Shown here in pieces: positions 16,586 through 24,249 of a stretch of 28,154 bases of DNA. Origin of the DNA: JBBQUP01 sp038212305. GTDB taxonomy: Bacteria > Bacteroidota > Bacteroidia > Bacteroidales > Marinilabiliaceae. The notes beneath the pieces were generated by a model. That model worked only from the letters and a program-made list of their open reading frames with translations. It was not told the DNA's origin and ran no database searches. The DNA lies in the NCBI GenBank assembly GCA_038212305.1, contig JBBQUP010000042.1, forward strand, positions 1 to 28,154, given 5' to 3'. The first letter of the stretch is position 1. Every line of letters begins with the position of its first letter. Made by a program: the position numbers and the translations under genes.

Positions 16586-18613
16586 GTGAAAAATATTCTA
16601 TTATTATTATGTACAATTCTTATTGTGTCATGCATTCCAAAAGAAAAGGAAGCAATTAAACTTACAAACGAAACGATCACAGCCGCTATATCAGCATTAG
16701 AGCAGAAGCAGAGCGAACAATATTCCGATCGAATAACGCGAGGGGTAAAACATGCTGCGTCACTTTGGCGCGAAACAGATGGCACAGCATCGGATTTTCA
16801 GAAATTTTGCGAAGAGCAGTTCATCGCTTCCGATATCAATCGATCTAAGGCATTTGATAAGCTCAGTCGTAACTTTGAAATACTTTTGGGATACCAGAAT
16901 AAAATTAGCTTGGATCTGTTAAAACCATTGCATGAGCCAGGCGATAGTATAATTGAACTGGATCAAATTTTTGGTGGGTATAATTCGGGTGCTCATTTAA
17001 GCGATGATTTGTATGATAATAAAATTGCATTTATTATTGCGCTTAATTTCCCGTTTTATTCGTTGGACGAGAAGGAGCAATTGGGTAAAAGCTGGAGTCG
17101 TCAGCAATGGGCTTATGCTCGACTAGGTGACATGTTCACTGCCAGAGTCCCTGCGACATTAACTCAAAAAGCTTCCGAAGTAGGTAATTTGGGCGATATT
17201 TATATCTCTGATTACAATATTTATGCTGGTAATTTGCGCGATTCAAGCGATAAGGCTCTGTTTTCAAGCGATTTAGTACTGCTGTCGCATTGGAATTTGC
17301 GCGACGAGATTAAAGCTAATTATGCCAATAATACTGATGGATTGGAAAAACAAGCTTTGATATATAAAGTAATGACTCGAATTGTTGATCAGTCTATTCC
17401 TAAATCGGTGATTAATAGCAATAAATATTTGTATAACCCTTATTTCAATGAAGTAATTGACGGTGATAGTGAGTCGGCAAAACCAGAAAATAACGAGAGA
17501 TATCAACAGATCATTAATAATTTTCAGGCTTTAAAAGCCATGGATGCTTACTCGCCACTTAATACATTTATCAAACGAAGTTTTGAGGGTGGAATGGAGC
17601 TAAAATTGGATGATGCCAAGAAGATATTTACCGAGTTTTTAACCTCTCCTGTTTTAAAGGATATTGCTGGAATTGTGCAGAAACGTTTGGGGCGCGATCT
17701 TCAACCTTGGGACATTTGGTATGATGGGTTTAAAGCTCGAAGTTTATTAAATGAAGATTTATTGACTCAAAAAACACAAACGCTTTATCCGAATGCTGCT
17801 GCTTTTGAAAAGGCATTGCCCAGCATGTTAAAAACACTTGGATTTGAACCTGATAAAGCCGCTTATATCTGCGATAAAATTAGTGTTGATCCTGCTCGTG
17901 GTTCGGGGCATGCGTGGGGAGCAGTTCGAAAAGGCGAAAAAGCTCATTTGCGCACTCGAATTCCTGAAACGGGAATGAATTACAAAGGATATAATATTGC
18001 CGTTCACGAATTTGGTCATAATGTAGAGCAAACCATATCGCTTTACGAAATGGACTATTACCTATTAAATGGTGTGCCCAACACCGCTTTTACCGAAGCC
18101 TTGGCATTTGTTTTCCAAAAACGTGATTTGCAATTGCTTGGTATGGCAAATGAAAACCCAATGATTGACCATTTAAATGCATTGGATTTGTGCTGGAGTG
18201 CTTATGAAATAATGGGAGTTTCGCTTGTGGATATTCAAACTTGGGAGTGGTTATACGCACATCCGGATGCAACTGCCGAGCAATTGAAAGAAGCTGTTAT
18301 AGCTAATACTAAAGAGATTTGGAATAAATATTATGCCCCAGTTTTTGGTGTAAAAGACGCGACTGTATTAGGCGTTTATTCGCATATGATTAGTAATCCA
18401 CTCTATTTATCGAATTATGCCATTGGAAATTTAATTGAGTTTCAACTGGAGGCTTATTTGAAAAATAAGCCATTTGCGAATGAAGTGGAAAGGATTTATA
18501 TGCAAGGACGATTAACACCCAATGAATGGATGGAGCAAGCTGTAGGAAGTAAATTATCTTCTCGTCCTTTATTAAATGCAGCTAAAAAAGCAGTTACTGC
18601 GTTGAACCATTGA
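16586..18613 (+). CDS. lipoprotein zinc metallopeptidase, gluzincin (M3-like)
   Basis: A 675-residue putative lipoprotein. The signal peptide MKNILLLLCTILIVSC has a lipobox cysteine at residue 16. The catalytic motif is NIAVHEFGHNVEQ with H474, E475 and H478, and a probable third ligand E504 in NTAFTEALAFVF, 26 residues after H478. That geometry is close to M3 oligopeptidases such as thimet oligopeptidase. The upstream part is mostly helical, as in M3 enzymes, including RLGRDLQPWDIWYDGFKARS, which resembles the M3 substrate-channel region. Expected role: hydrolysis of short peptides at the periplasmic face or cell surface. The start is GTG at 16586; no ATG fits before the signal peptide. Its stop lies next to a TonB-receptor relic in the same frame. 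Confidence 0.8.
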   Translation: MKNILLLLCTILIVSCIPKEKEAIKLTNETITAAISALEQKQSEQYSDRITRGVKHAASLWRETDGTASDFQKFCEEQFIASDINRSKAFDKLSRNFEILLGYQNKISLDLLKPLHEPGDSIIELDQIFGGYNSGAHLSDDLYDNKIAFIIALNFPFYSLDEKEQLGKSWSRQQWAYARLGDMFTARVPATLTQKASEVGNLGDIYISDYNIYAGNLRDSSDKALFSSDLVLLSHWNLRDEIKANYANNTDGLEKQALIYKVMTRIVDQSIPKSVINSNKYLYNPYFNEVIDGDSESAKPENNERYQQIINNFQALKAMDAYSPLNTFIKRSFEGGMELKLDDAKKIFTEFLTSPVLKDIAGIVQKRLGRDLQPWDIWYDGFKARSLLNEDLLTQKTQTLYPNAAAFEKALPSMLKTLGFEPDKAAYICDKISVDPARGSGHAWGAVRKGEKAHLRTRIPETGMNYKGYNIAVHEFGHNVEQTISLYEMDYYLLNGVPNTAFTEALAFVFQKRDLQLLGMANENPMIDHLNALDLCWSAYEIMGVSLVDIQTWEWLYAHPDATAEQLKEAVIANTKEIWNKYYAPVFGVKDATVLGVYSHMISNPLYLSNYAIGNLIEFQLEAYLKNKPFANEVERIYMQGRLTPNEWMEQAVGSKLSSRPLLNAAKKAVTALNH

Positions 18614-18760
18614 ATTGATTATTCATCCATGAATTCGCCGGTATTTAACATTTCATTGTCGTACCGTATCAATAATTACCGTCCAACCCGTAGTGGGAAG
18701 GGTCAAGCACCTGGCACTGGTGGCGGAGGAGATGATATGGGAGGTGGAGAAGATTTTTAG
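18614..18760 (+). pseudogene. C-terminal relic of a TonB-dependent receptor / outer-membrane beta-barrel protein
   Basis: Directly after the peptidase stop, in the same frame, the sequence reads IDYSSMNSPVFNISLSYRINNYRP and then a Gly/Asp tail ending GGGEDF before TAG at 18758-18760. An aromatic-rich last beta-strand with SYRINNY followed by a glycine-rich acidic tail is typical of the end of PF14905-type outer-membrane barrel proteins. The several hundred residues that should precede it are gone. An ATG at 18629 would give 43 residues but no signal peptide. It keeps its own strong terminator just downstream. I read it as the stump left by a deletion whose border lies near the peptidase stop codon. 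Confidence 0.6.
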
Positions 18761-18781
18761 TGTTTAGTTTGTTATGTTTGA

Positions 18782-18812
18782 GGGGCAGTAACTTCGGTTA
18801 TTGCCCCTTTTT
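18782..18812 (+). terminator. strong intrinsic terminator with UUCG tetraloop
   Basis: GGGGCAGTAAC (18782-18792), loop TTCG, GTTATTGCCCC (18797-18807), then five T. This is an 11-bp stem with one G-U pair closed by a C(UUCG)G tetraloop. It terminates + transcription through the peptidase gene and receptor relic, just before the convergent hydF gene. The opposite strand lacks a T run after the stem. Confidence 0.9.
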
Positions 18813-18833
18813 CTGATAGCAATTATGAACCTT

Positions 18834-20048
18834 TTATAAATAATTAGATGTTTGATTGTGCATGACAAAAGGAGCTACAGCACGATGATAAATCCCAAGT
18901 GTATAAGCAATGGCCATGCCATAATTGGTAACTGGTATTCCAGCATCAATAGCAGGTTTTAAACGGTTGATGAGTTGTTTTCGGGTAATCATGCACCCAC
19001 CACATTGTATAACCAGCGAATAGTCATTGATCGGACGAGGTAAATGATCTAATCCCGAAACCATTTCACATTCTAAATTTTTACCAGTATAATTAGCTAG
19101 CCATCGTGGTATTTTTGTTCTTCCAATGTCGTCGCACGATACATGATGTGTGCACGATTCAAGCAATAAAACTCTGTCGCCTTCTTGTAGTTTATCGATG
19201 TATGGAGTGCCACTTAAATAGTTTGCAAAATCGCCTTTAAAACGAGCTAACAATATGCTAAAACTGGTTAACGGGATGTTTTTAGGGATCGAAGCATCAG
19301 CTTTTAAAAACACCTGACTATCGGTGACAACGAGTGCTGGTTGAATGTTGGTTTTTCGCAGAAATGCATCCACATCGCGCTCTTTAACTACGACACAAAC
19401 GGCATCGTTATCTAAAATATCTCGTATCGATTGAACCTGAGGAAGAATCAATCGACCTTCGGGAGCTTCAATATCAATGGGGGTGATGAGTAAAACAATA
19501 TCGCCCTGAGATATTAAATCGCCTAAAAGCGATGGGGTGGTAAATGCATTTTCGGGAATGGTATTTCGAATTGCAACAATCAATGGATCAGTGGATTGTT
19601 GATGGTTGAAAGAGATGAGTTGCGAGGCACCAGCTTGGGTTGCTTTATGGGTAAGCATATTGGAAACGGCTGCTAGATCCGATTTGTTATGAATAACGAT
19701 AAACGGAACATCTTGATCGTTAAAATTCTTAATTAAGAGTTCCTCGGCAGTTCCCCATTCGTTGTTGATTACAACAAGTATGGCTAAGTCAATTGTTTTG
19801 ATGGATTGGAGCGATTTATCGATGCGTTTCTCACCTAGTTCGCCAACATCATCAATACCTGCTGTATCAATAAGTGTAACAGGGCCAAAACCGATAATTT
19901 CGTAGCTTTTTTTTACTGGGTCGGTAGTTGTACCGGCTATCTCACTAACAATCGAAAGATATTGTCCGGTTAATCGGTTGATTAAGGTGCTTTTACCATT
20001 GTTTCGTCGGCCATAAATGCCTATGTGTGGACGTCGTTCTTTTCCCAT
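18834..20048 (-). CDS. hydF: [FeFe]-hydrogenase H-cluster maturation GTPase HydF
   Basis: A 404-residue scaffold protein that receives the diiron precursor of the H-cluster, built by HydE and HydG, and delivers it to [FeFe]-hydrogenase. The N-terminal GTPase domain has the P-loop GRRNNGKS (13-20), IAGTTTDPV, DTAGIDD and the NKSD base-recognition motif. A dimerisation domain follows. The C-terminal iron-sulfur domain has C299-T-H301 and Q348-C349-G-G-C352, so the three cluster cysteines are present, but the histidine often seen before the CxxC pair is glutamine. HydE, HydG and the hydrogenase are absent from this window. The 181-aa gene ends 34 bp upstream and may be co-transcribed. An aspartase-type gene lies 1.6 kb upstream, a common neighbour of hyd genes. 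Confidence 0.95.
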   Translation of the reverse strand: MGKERRPHIGIYGRRNNGKSTLINRLTGQYLSIVSEIAGTTTDPVKKSYEIIGFGPVTLIDTAGIDDVGELGEKRIDKSLQSIKTIDLAILVVINNEWGTAEELLIKNFNDQDVPFIVIHNKSDLAAVSNMLTHKATQAGASQLISFNHQQSTDPLIVAIRNTIPENAFTTPSLLGDLISQGDIVLLITPIDIEAPEGRLILPQVQSIRDILDNDAVCVVVKERDVDAFLRKTNIQPALVVTDSQVFLKADASIPKNIPLTSFSILLARFKGDFANYLSGTPYIDKLQEGDRVLLLESCTHHVSCDDIGRTKIPRWLANYTGKNLECEMVSGLDHLPRPINDYSLVIQCGGCMITRKQLINRLKPAIDAGIPVTNYGMAIAYTLGIYHRAVAPFVMHNQTSNYL

Positions 20049-20082
20049 GATTACTCCATTTGCTTAACTATTGCAAAGGTAG

Positions 20083-20628
20083 TTATGATAGCAATAAGTT
20101 AATCTCCTCTTCGAATTCTTTTTGAACTTGATTATTCGCAAACCATTTTCCTTGGTTTATTAAAAACTTTTTAAGGAAGAGAAAACTGGCAATAGGAAAA
20201 TCGCCTTGTCTTTGCTGATGTCCATAACCTAAAAGGCCATTTTCTTTAATTACAAGGTCTGCTTTTTCCAGAATGGCTTGATAAAAGTTAATCAATGAAC
20301 AAGTTCCAGAAATTATTAGTTCATCGCTCGGTTCTTCAAACATGTTCGCGCATTTGTATAACAATACATCAAGTTGTTGTCCATCTTGAGTTGATAAGAT
20401 CCATCTCAAACTTTCCGATTCATCATACCAATCGATTTTGCATGTGTTTGGCATTCCCCAATAGTAGCGAGGTTCTGCAACTAATTCCATCATGCCAGTC
20501 AGCATTTCGTGAAGTGGATTCGCTGACTTTTCCATTTTAAAAGTTATGGATTGTTGGTTCAGAGCAAATTGACCGTTTACTTGACCATTTTGCCCAACAA
20601 CATAACTAAAAGATACTGGATTATTCAT
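20083..20628 (-). CDS. unknown soluble protein upstream of hydF
   Basis: A 181-residue protein without signal peptide or membrane helix. The N-terminal half is beta-rich (VSFSYVVGQNGQVNGQFALNQQ, then WYDESESLRWILSTQDGQQLDVLLY), and the C-terminal half is more helical (INFYQAILEKADLVIKEN, then VQKEFEEEINLLLS). There are three cysteines but no metal-binding pattern. I do not recognise a family. Its stop lies 34 bp before the hydF start with no terminator between them, so joint transcription with hydF is likely; a functional link to hydrogenase maturation is only inferred from position. The start is the ATG after a spacer of about 280 bp. Confidence 0.75.
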   Translation of the reverse strand: MNNPVSFSYVVGQNGQVNGQFALNQQSITFKMEKSANPLHEMLTGMMELVAEPRYYWGMPNTCKIDWYDESESLRWILSTQDGQQLDVLLYKCANMFEEPSDELIISGTCSLINFYQAILEKADLVIKENGLLGYGHQQRQGDFPIASFLFLKKFLINQGKWFANNQVQKEFEEEINLLLS

Positions 20629-20912
20629 TTTTTCCCTCGTTTATAGTGAATAATTCAGGAAAACCCTGCCATCGTAGGTGGTTTTTTCAATCCTCAATCA
20701 CCGTCAAATCTCTCTAAATGAATTTTTTACCACCACTATAACCACTCAAATGTATAAAATAATTTACATAATCAAAAAGAAATATTATATTTTTAGTGTT
20801 GAGTTGTTTTATTAGCAAATAGGTATGGCTTTTAAAAGGTTTTTTATCGATGAATATTTATAGTGTTTGATTTAGAAAAGTATATCTTTGGCGGTTCCAA
20901 TTGTAATTAAGT
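20629..20912. other. AT-rich divergent intergenic region
   Basis: Spacer between the start of the 181-aa gene (-) and the beta-barrel relic (+). It must hold both promoters. The only element I can point to is TATCTTTG at 20883-20890 for the + gene. No open frame or repeat stands out. Confidence 0.5.
20883..20890 (+). promoter_or_regulatory. candidate -7 element (TATCTTTG) for the beta-barrel gene
   Basis: TATCTTTG matches TAnnTTTG and lies 22 bp before the ATG at 20913. A TTTG at 20866-20869 is too close for a normal -33 box. The location supports 20913 as the ancestral start of the interrupted gene. Confidence 0.4.
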
Positions 20913-21635
20913 ATGGGTTCAATCAAGGATTACTTATTTGTGTGTGTGTGGTTGTTTTCAGGCATGTCCGGATTGCAATCTTAAACAACCTCAAAACATG
21001 CTTTTGTTTTAGATGTTGGGCGTTTTATGAAATATTCCGATTCGGATTATGCGTTTGAAATTGGCTTGAGATATCAATACCCTATTAAAAGATGGCTTGA
21101 AATTGGCATGGGAGGTTCATTGGTAGGTTTTTCGCACGATAAAACAATTAACCCATTTGATACTAGAATTGAGAGAATGCCTGAAGAACAATCCATAAAA
21201 GTCTATACAGATGGACTTCATCTATTTATTTATCCATCATTTAAATATGGTTTGCTTGAAGATGTGGTGTTTGTTTTTTCGGAAACAGGATTAGGTTATT
21301 GCTGGGCTTCTTCAAAAGGTGATTTTAATCGGAACGCTTATTCTTCCTATGATGGAATTGCCTGGCACCTTGATCATCAGATTGAAACTATTGATTTGAA
21401 ACCGAGCAAAGCATCTCATTCGTATGCTTTTTTTAGAATCGGTTTGGGCTTATATCCTGATGAAATTGGTTTTGGTCTTGAGGTTTATATGCAATATACC
21501 ACCGAAAACTTAATTGATGTTTTAAACGAAACGGCCTCATCGTTACCACAATTAGCCAATGTGAGATTTCATGACAGTGATATAATTCCGTTAAGTGTTG
21601 GGATTAATCTGCGTTTTGTAATTGGGAAGCACTAG
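20913..21635 (+). pseudogene. outer-membrane beta-barrel protein interrupted by a stop after its signal peptide
   Basis: From ATG 20913 the frame reads MGSIKDYLFVCVWLFSGM then SGLQS, a signal-peptide-like start, followed by TAA at 20982-20984 and then, in the same frame, TTSKHAFVLDVGRF and the remaining 202 codons from ATG 21027. A single C-to-T change from CAA (Gln) would explain the stop. The body has alternating amphipathic strands with aromatic ends (FEIGLRYQYPIKRWLEIGMGGSLVG, HSYAFFRIGLGLYP, and a terminal IPLSVGINLRFVIG), as in small outer-membrane barrels. Translation from 21027 would lack an export signal. The gene converges with the aspartase gene and overlaps it by 4 bp. Family identity beyond beta-barrel is unknown; a sequencing error is the main alternative. 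Confidence 0.6.
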
Positions 21636-23080
21636 CTCTCCTTTAAACTATACCCCATTTTTAGCAAATTTGATGGCTGTAGCAGCTGAGTTAATGAGTC
21701 TGGATCAATTAATTTTAAATTTCCATTGGCTACTACTACCGAAACTTGTTTCTCTTTCATTTCCTTGGCCAACTGAGCGGCATGATGATAGCCAATATAG
21801 GGCGATAACGCAGTTGTGATGGATGGATTCATGAAAATGGGCGAATCGTAATTTAGGGATGAGTGAATGACCAGTCCGTCTATTAAATGATTGAGCGCAC
21901 TTTGGTTGGCGTTAATAAGTAGTTGCAGCGTTTCGAGCAAGGCATGTCCAATGGTTGGAAGGTAGGCGTTGAGCTCGAGACAGCCCTGTCCGCAAAGATT
22001 GGAGATGAGTAAATCGTTGGCATAAACCTTATGTGCTGTGCTAATGACATACTCGGCAATAACTGGATTAATTTTGCCCGGCATTATAGAGCTACCTACT
22101 TGTTTTTGAGGCAGTTTAACTTCGGGATGACGAAATAAATCAGACCCCAAAAGCCGAAGGTCGCTTACCATTTTCTCGAGATTAACTGCATGTGCTTTAA
22201 GTGTGGCATGAACCTCAACCCAAACATCGGTATTAGCAGTGGCATCGCACATATTTTCGGCTCGCGCTAAAGGCAAACCGGTTAGTTTCTGCAATTCGGT
22301 TGTAGCATGCATAATAAAAAAGCGAGGAACAGAGAGTCCAGTTCCAATGGCCCCACCTCCCAAATTTACCTCTTTAATGCGTTCGAGGCATTTGGATACT
22401 CGCCACCAGTCGCGTGAAAGTGCATTGCTATAGGTGCTGAACAATTTATCGTAGCTAGAGGGAACAGCTTCCTGCATTTGCGTGTAGGCTTGCCGTAAGT
22501 GATTGCGATGAGCCGATTCGATTTTTTCTACTCCAAAGCGTAATTCGTTGATAGATGTTTCGAGCTGTTTGAGCAACTGCATAGCTGCTACGTGCAATGC
22601 TGTTGGAATAACATCGTTGGTGCTTTGGAAAACGTTGGCTTGCTCAATGGGATCAATGGTTTGATAATCTCCTGTTTGGAGATTGAGTTTTTTAAGCGCA
22701 ACATTGGCTATAATTTCATTCACATTCATGTTAATGCTTGTGCCTGCGCCTCCTTGAATGGCAGGAACAATAAACGCTTCGAAATAGTTTCCTTCGCTTA
22801 CTTCTAAGGATGATGTTATGAGTGCATCAATCACTTTCTCGTCGAAGAATTCTGTTTTAAGATCGGCCAGAGGAATGGATTTTAGGGCTTCGGCTTTGAA
22901 TTTTTTGTAGGTTAGGTAACATGCATGCTTAACTAAGCCAACCGATTGATACCATGTTTTATTAAATGGTGTACGATCGGGAAAATTTTGTGATGCCCGC
23001 AATGAATGAATGCCATACAAAGCGTCCTTTGGGATATTCAACGAGCCCAGCGAATCCGATTCTATGCGTAGTTTGGTCAT
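21632..23080 (-). CDS. aspA: aspartate ammonia-lyase (aspartase/fumarase superfamily)
   Basis: A 482-residue cytoplasmic lyase that reversibly splits L-aspartate into fumarate and ammonium. It has the superfamily signature GSSIMPGKINPV with S330-S331 on the catalytic loop, QGGAGTSINMNVNEIIAN (substrate-binding region), TANTDVWVEVHATLKAH and LGGGAIGTG. The length and the absence of adenylosuccinate-lyase features support aspartase; fumarase C activity cannot be excluded from sequence alone. It is the last gene of a tight operon: only 3 bp separate it from the response-regulator gene. An aspartase-type gene is frequently found with hydE, hydG and hydF, which makes the nearby hydF notable; ammonium supply for the dithiomethylamine ligand is one proposed reason. 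Confidence 0.88.
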   Translation of the reverse strand: MTKLRIESDSLGSLNIPKDALYGIHSLRASQNFPDRTPFNKTWYQSVGLVKHACYLTYKKFKAEALKSIPLADLKTEFFDEKVIDALITSSLEVSEGNYFEAFIVPAIQGGAGTSINMNVNEIIANVALKKLNLQTGDYQTIDPIEQANVFQSTNDVIPTALHVAAMQLLKQLETSINELRFGVEKIESAHRNHLRQAYTQMQEAVPSSYDKLFSTYSNALSRDWWRVSKCLERIKEVNLGGGAIGTGLSVPRFFIMHATTELQKLTGLPLARAENMCDATANTDVWVEVHATLKAHAVNLEKMVSDLRLLGSDLFRHPEVKLPQKQVGSSIMPGKINPVIAEYVISTAHKVYANDLLISNLCGQGCLELNAYLPTIGHALLETLQLLINANQSALNHLIDGLVIHSSLNYDSPIFMNPSITTALSPYIGYHHAAQLAKEMKEKQVSVVVANGNLKLIDPDSLTQLLQPSNLLKMGYSLKES

Positions 23081-23083
23081 GAA

Positions 23084-24247
23084 TTATTGATTTGGTCGGG
23101 CGTAGGTTTGAATATCTTGAGCGGTAATGCTTTCGTTGCTTAAAATAACCAATCGTTCTATTACGTTGCGAAACTCGCGGATATTTCCCGTCCAGTTGAG
23201 CGATTGAAGATCTAGAATGGCTTCGGGTTCGATGGTTTTAAGGGGCATTTTAAGGTCGTTGCAAATAAGCTCTAGAAAATGAGTTGTCAGCATTGGAATG
23301 TCCTCTTTACGGTCGTTAAGCGATGGCACATGAATAAGTATTACACTCAATCGATGGTAGAGATCTTCGCGAAACAATCCTTTTGAGATCTCCTCTTTTA
23401 AGTTTTTGTTGGTTGCAGCTATCACACGAACATCTACACGAATATCTTTGTCGCTACCCACTCGCGATACAATATTTTCTTGCAAAGCACGAAGCACTTT
23501 TGCTTGAGCAGCTAAACTCATGTCGCCAATTTCATCTAAAAAAATAGTACCACCATCGGCTTGTTCAAATTTTCCTTTTCGTTGTTTTATGGCCGATGTA
23601 AACGCGCCTTTCTCATGACCAAACAGCTCGCTTTCAATTAGTTCCGATGGAATGGCAGCGCAGTTCACCTCAATGAGCGGCATGGCAGCGCGATTGCTTT
23701 TTTCGTGTAACCAACGTGCAACTAGCTCTTTACCAGTGCCATTGTTTCCGGTAATTAAAACGCGTGCATCGGTTGGCGCAACTTTTTCAATCATCTTCTT
23801 TACTTTGGCGATGGGTTGGGAGTTACCAACCATGTCGTAGGTTTTGCTAACCTGTTTTTTTAGCACACGCGTTTCGGTCACTAATTCTTTTTTCTCAAAA
23901 GCATTGCGAATAGAAACCAACAACCGATTTAGGTCGAGCGGCTTTTCGATAAAATCGTAAGCACCTTTTTTTATGGCATCCACGGCAGTATCAATGTTCC
24001 CATGTCCCGAAATCATAATCACCGGTATGTCGGGATTTTGCTTCATAATGGCATCGAGCACTTCGGTTCCGTCCATTTCGGGCATCTTAATATCGCACAA
24101 AACCACTTCGGGTTTGTGTTCGTTAAAAAGCTCAATGCCTTGAAGGCCGTTTTCGGCTAAAATAACTTCGTGCGATTCGTATTCAAGCACATCTTTAAGT
24201 GTGTTTCGAATGCCTTTTTGGTCGTCGATTACCAGTATTTTTGCCAT
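23084..24247 (-). CDS. sigma-54-type response regulator lacking the DNA-binding HTH
   Basis: A 387-residue NtrC-family protein. Receiver domain 1-120 has D8-D9, the phospho-acceptor D52 in VVLCDIKMPEMDG, and K102 in FIEKP. The AAA+ domain (about 139-375) has Walker A GNNGTGKE (167-174), the sigma-54-contact loop as GAFTSA (214-219) where GAFTGA is usual, and Walker B GGTIFLDEI (D238, E239). The sensor II region is WTGNIREFRNVIERL. The protein ends 25 residues later with no Fis-type helix-turn-helix, so it would act on sigma-54 holoenzyme from solution, as FlgR-type regulators do. No partner histidine kinase is visible nearby. It lies between ppx/gppA (2-bp gap) and aspA (3-bp gap) in one operon. 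Confidence 0.92.
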   Translation of the reverse strand: MAKILVIDDQKGIRNTLKDVLEYESHEVILAENGLQGIELFNEHKPEVVLCDIKMPEMDGTEVLDAIMKQNPDIPVIMISGHGNIDTAVDAIKKGAYDFIEKPLDLNRLLVSIRNAFEKKELVTETRVLKKQVSKTYDMVGNSQPIAKVKKMIEKVAPTDARVLITGNNGTGKELVARWLHEKSNRAAMPLIEVNCAAIPSELIESELFGHEKGAFTSAIKQRKGKFEQADGGTIFLDEIGDMSLAAQAKVLRALQENIVSRVGSDKDIRVDVRVIAATNKNLKEEISKGLFREDLYHRLSVILIHVPSLNDRKEDIPMLTTHFLELICNDLKMPLKTIEPEAILDLQSLNWTGNIREFRNVIERLVILSNESITAQDIQTYARPNQ

Positions 24248-24249
24248 AG

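Noticed and set aside
20640..20680. Hairpin around AACCCTGCCATCGTAGGTGGTTTTTT
   Set aside because: Outer four bases pair, but the inner part does not align; not credible as a terminator.
21622..22807. Three + frames opposite aspA
   Set aside because: They lie inside a well-supported coding sequence and lack signals of their own.
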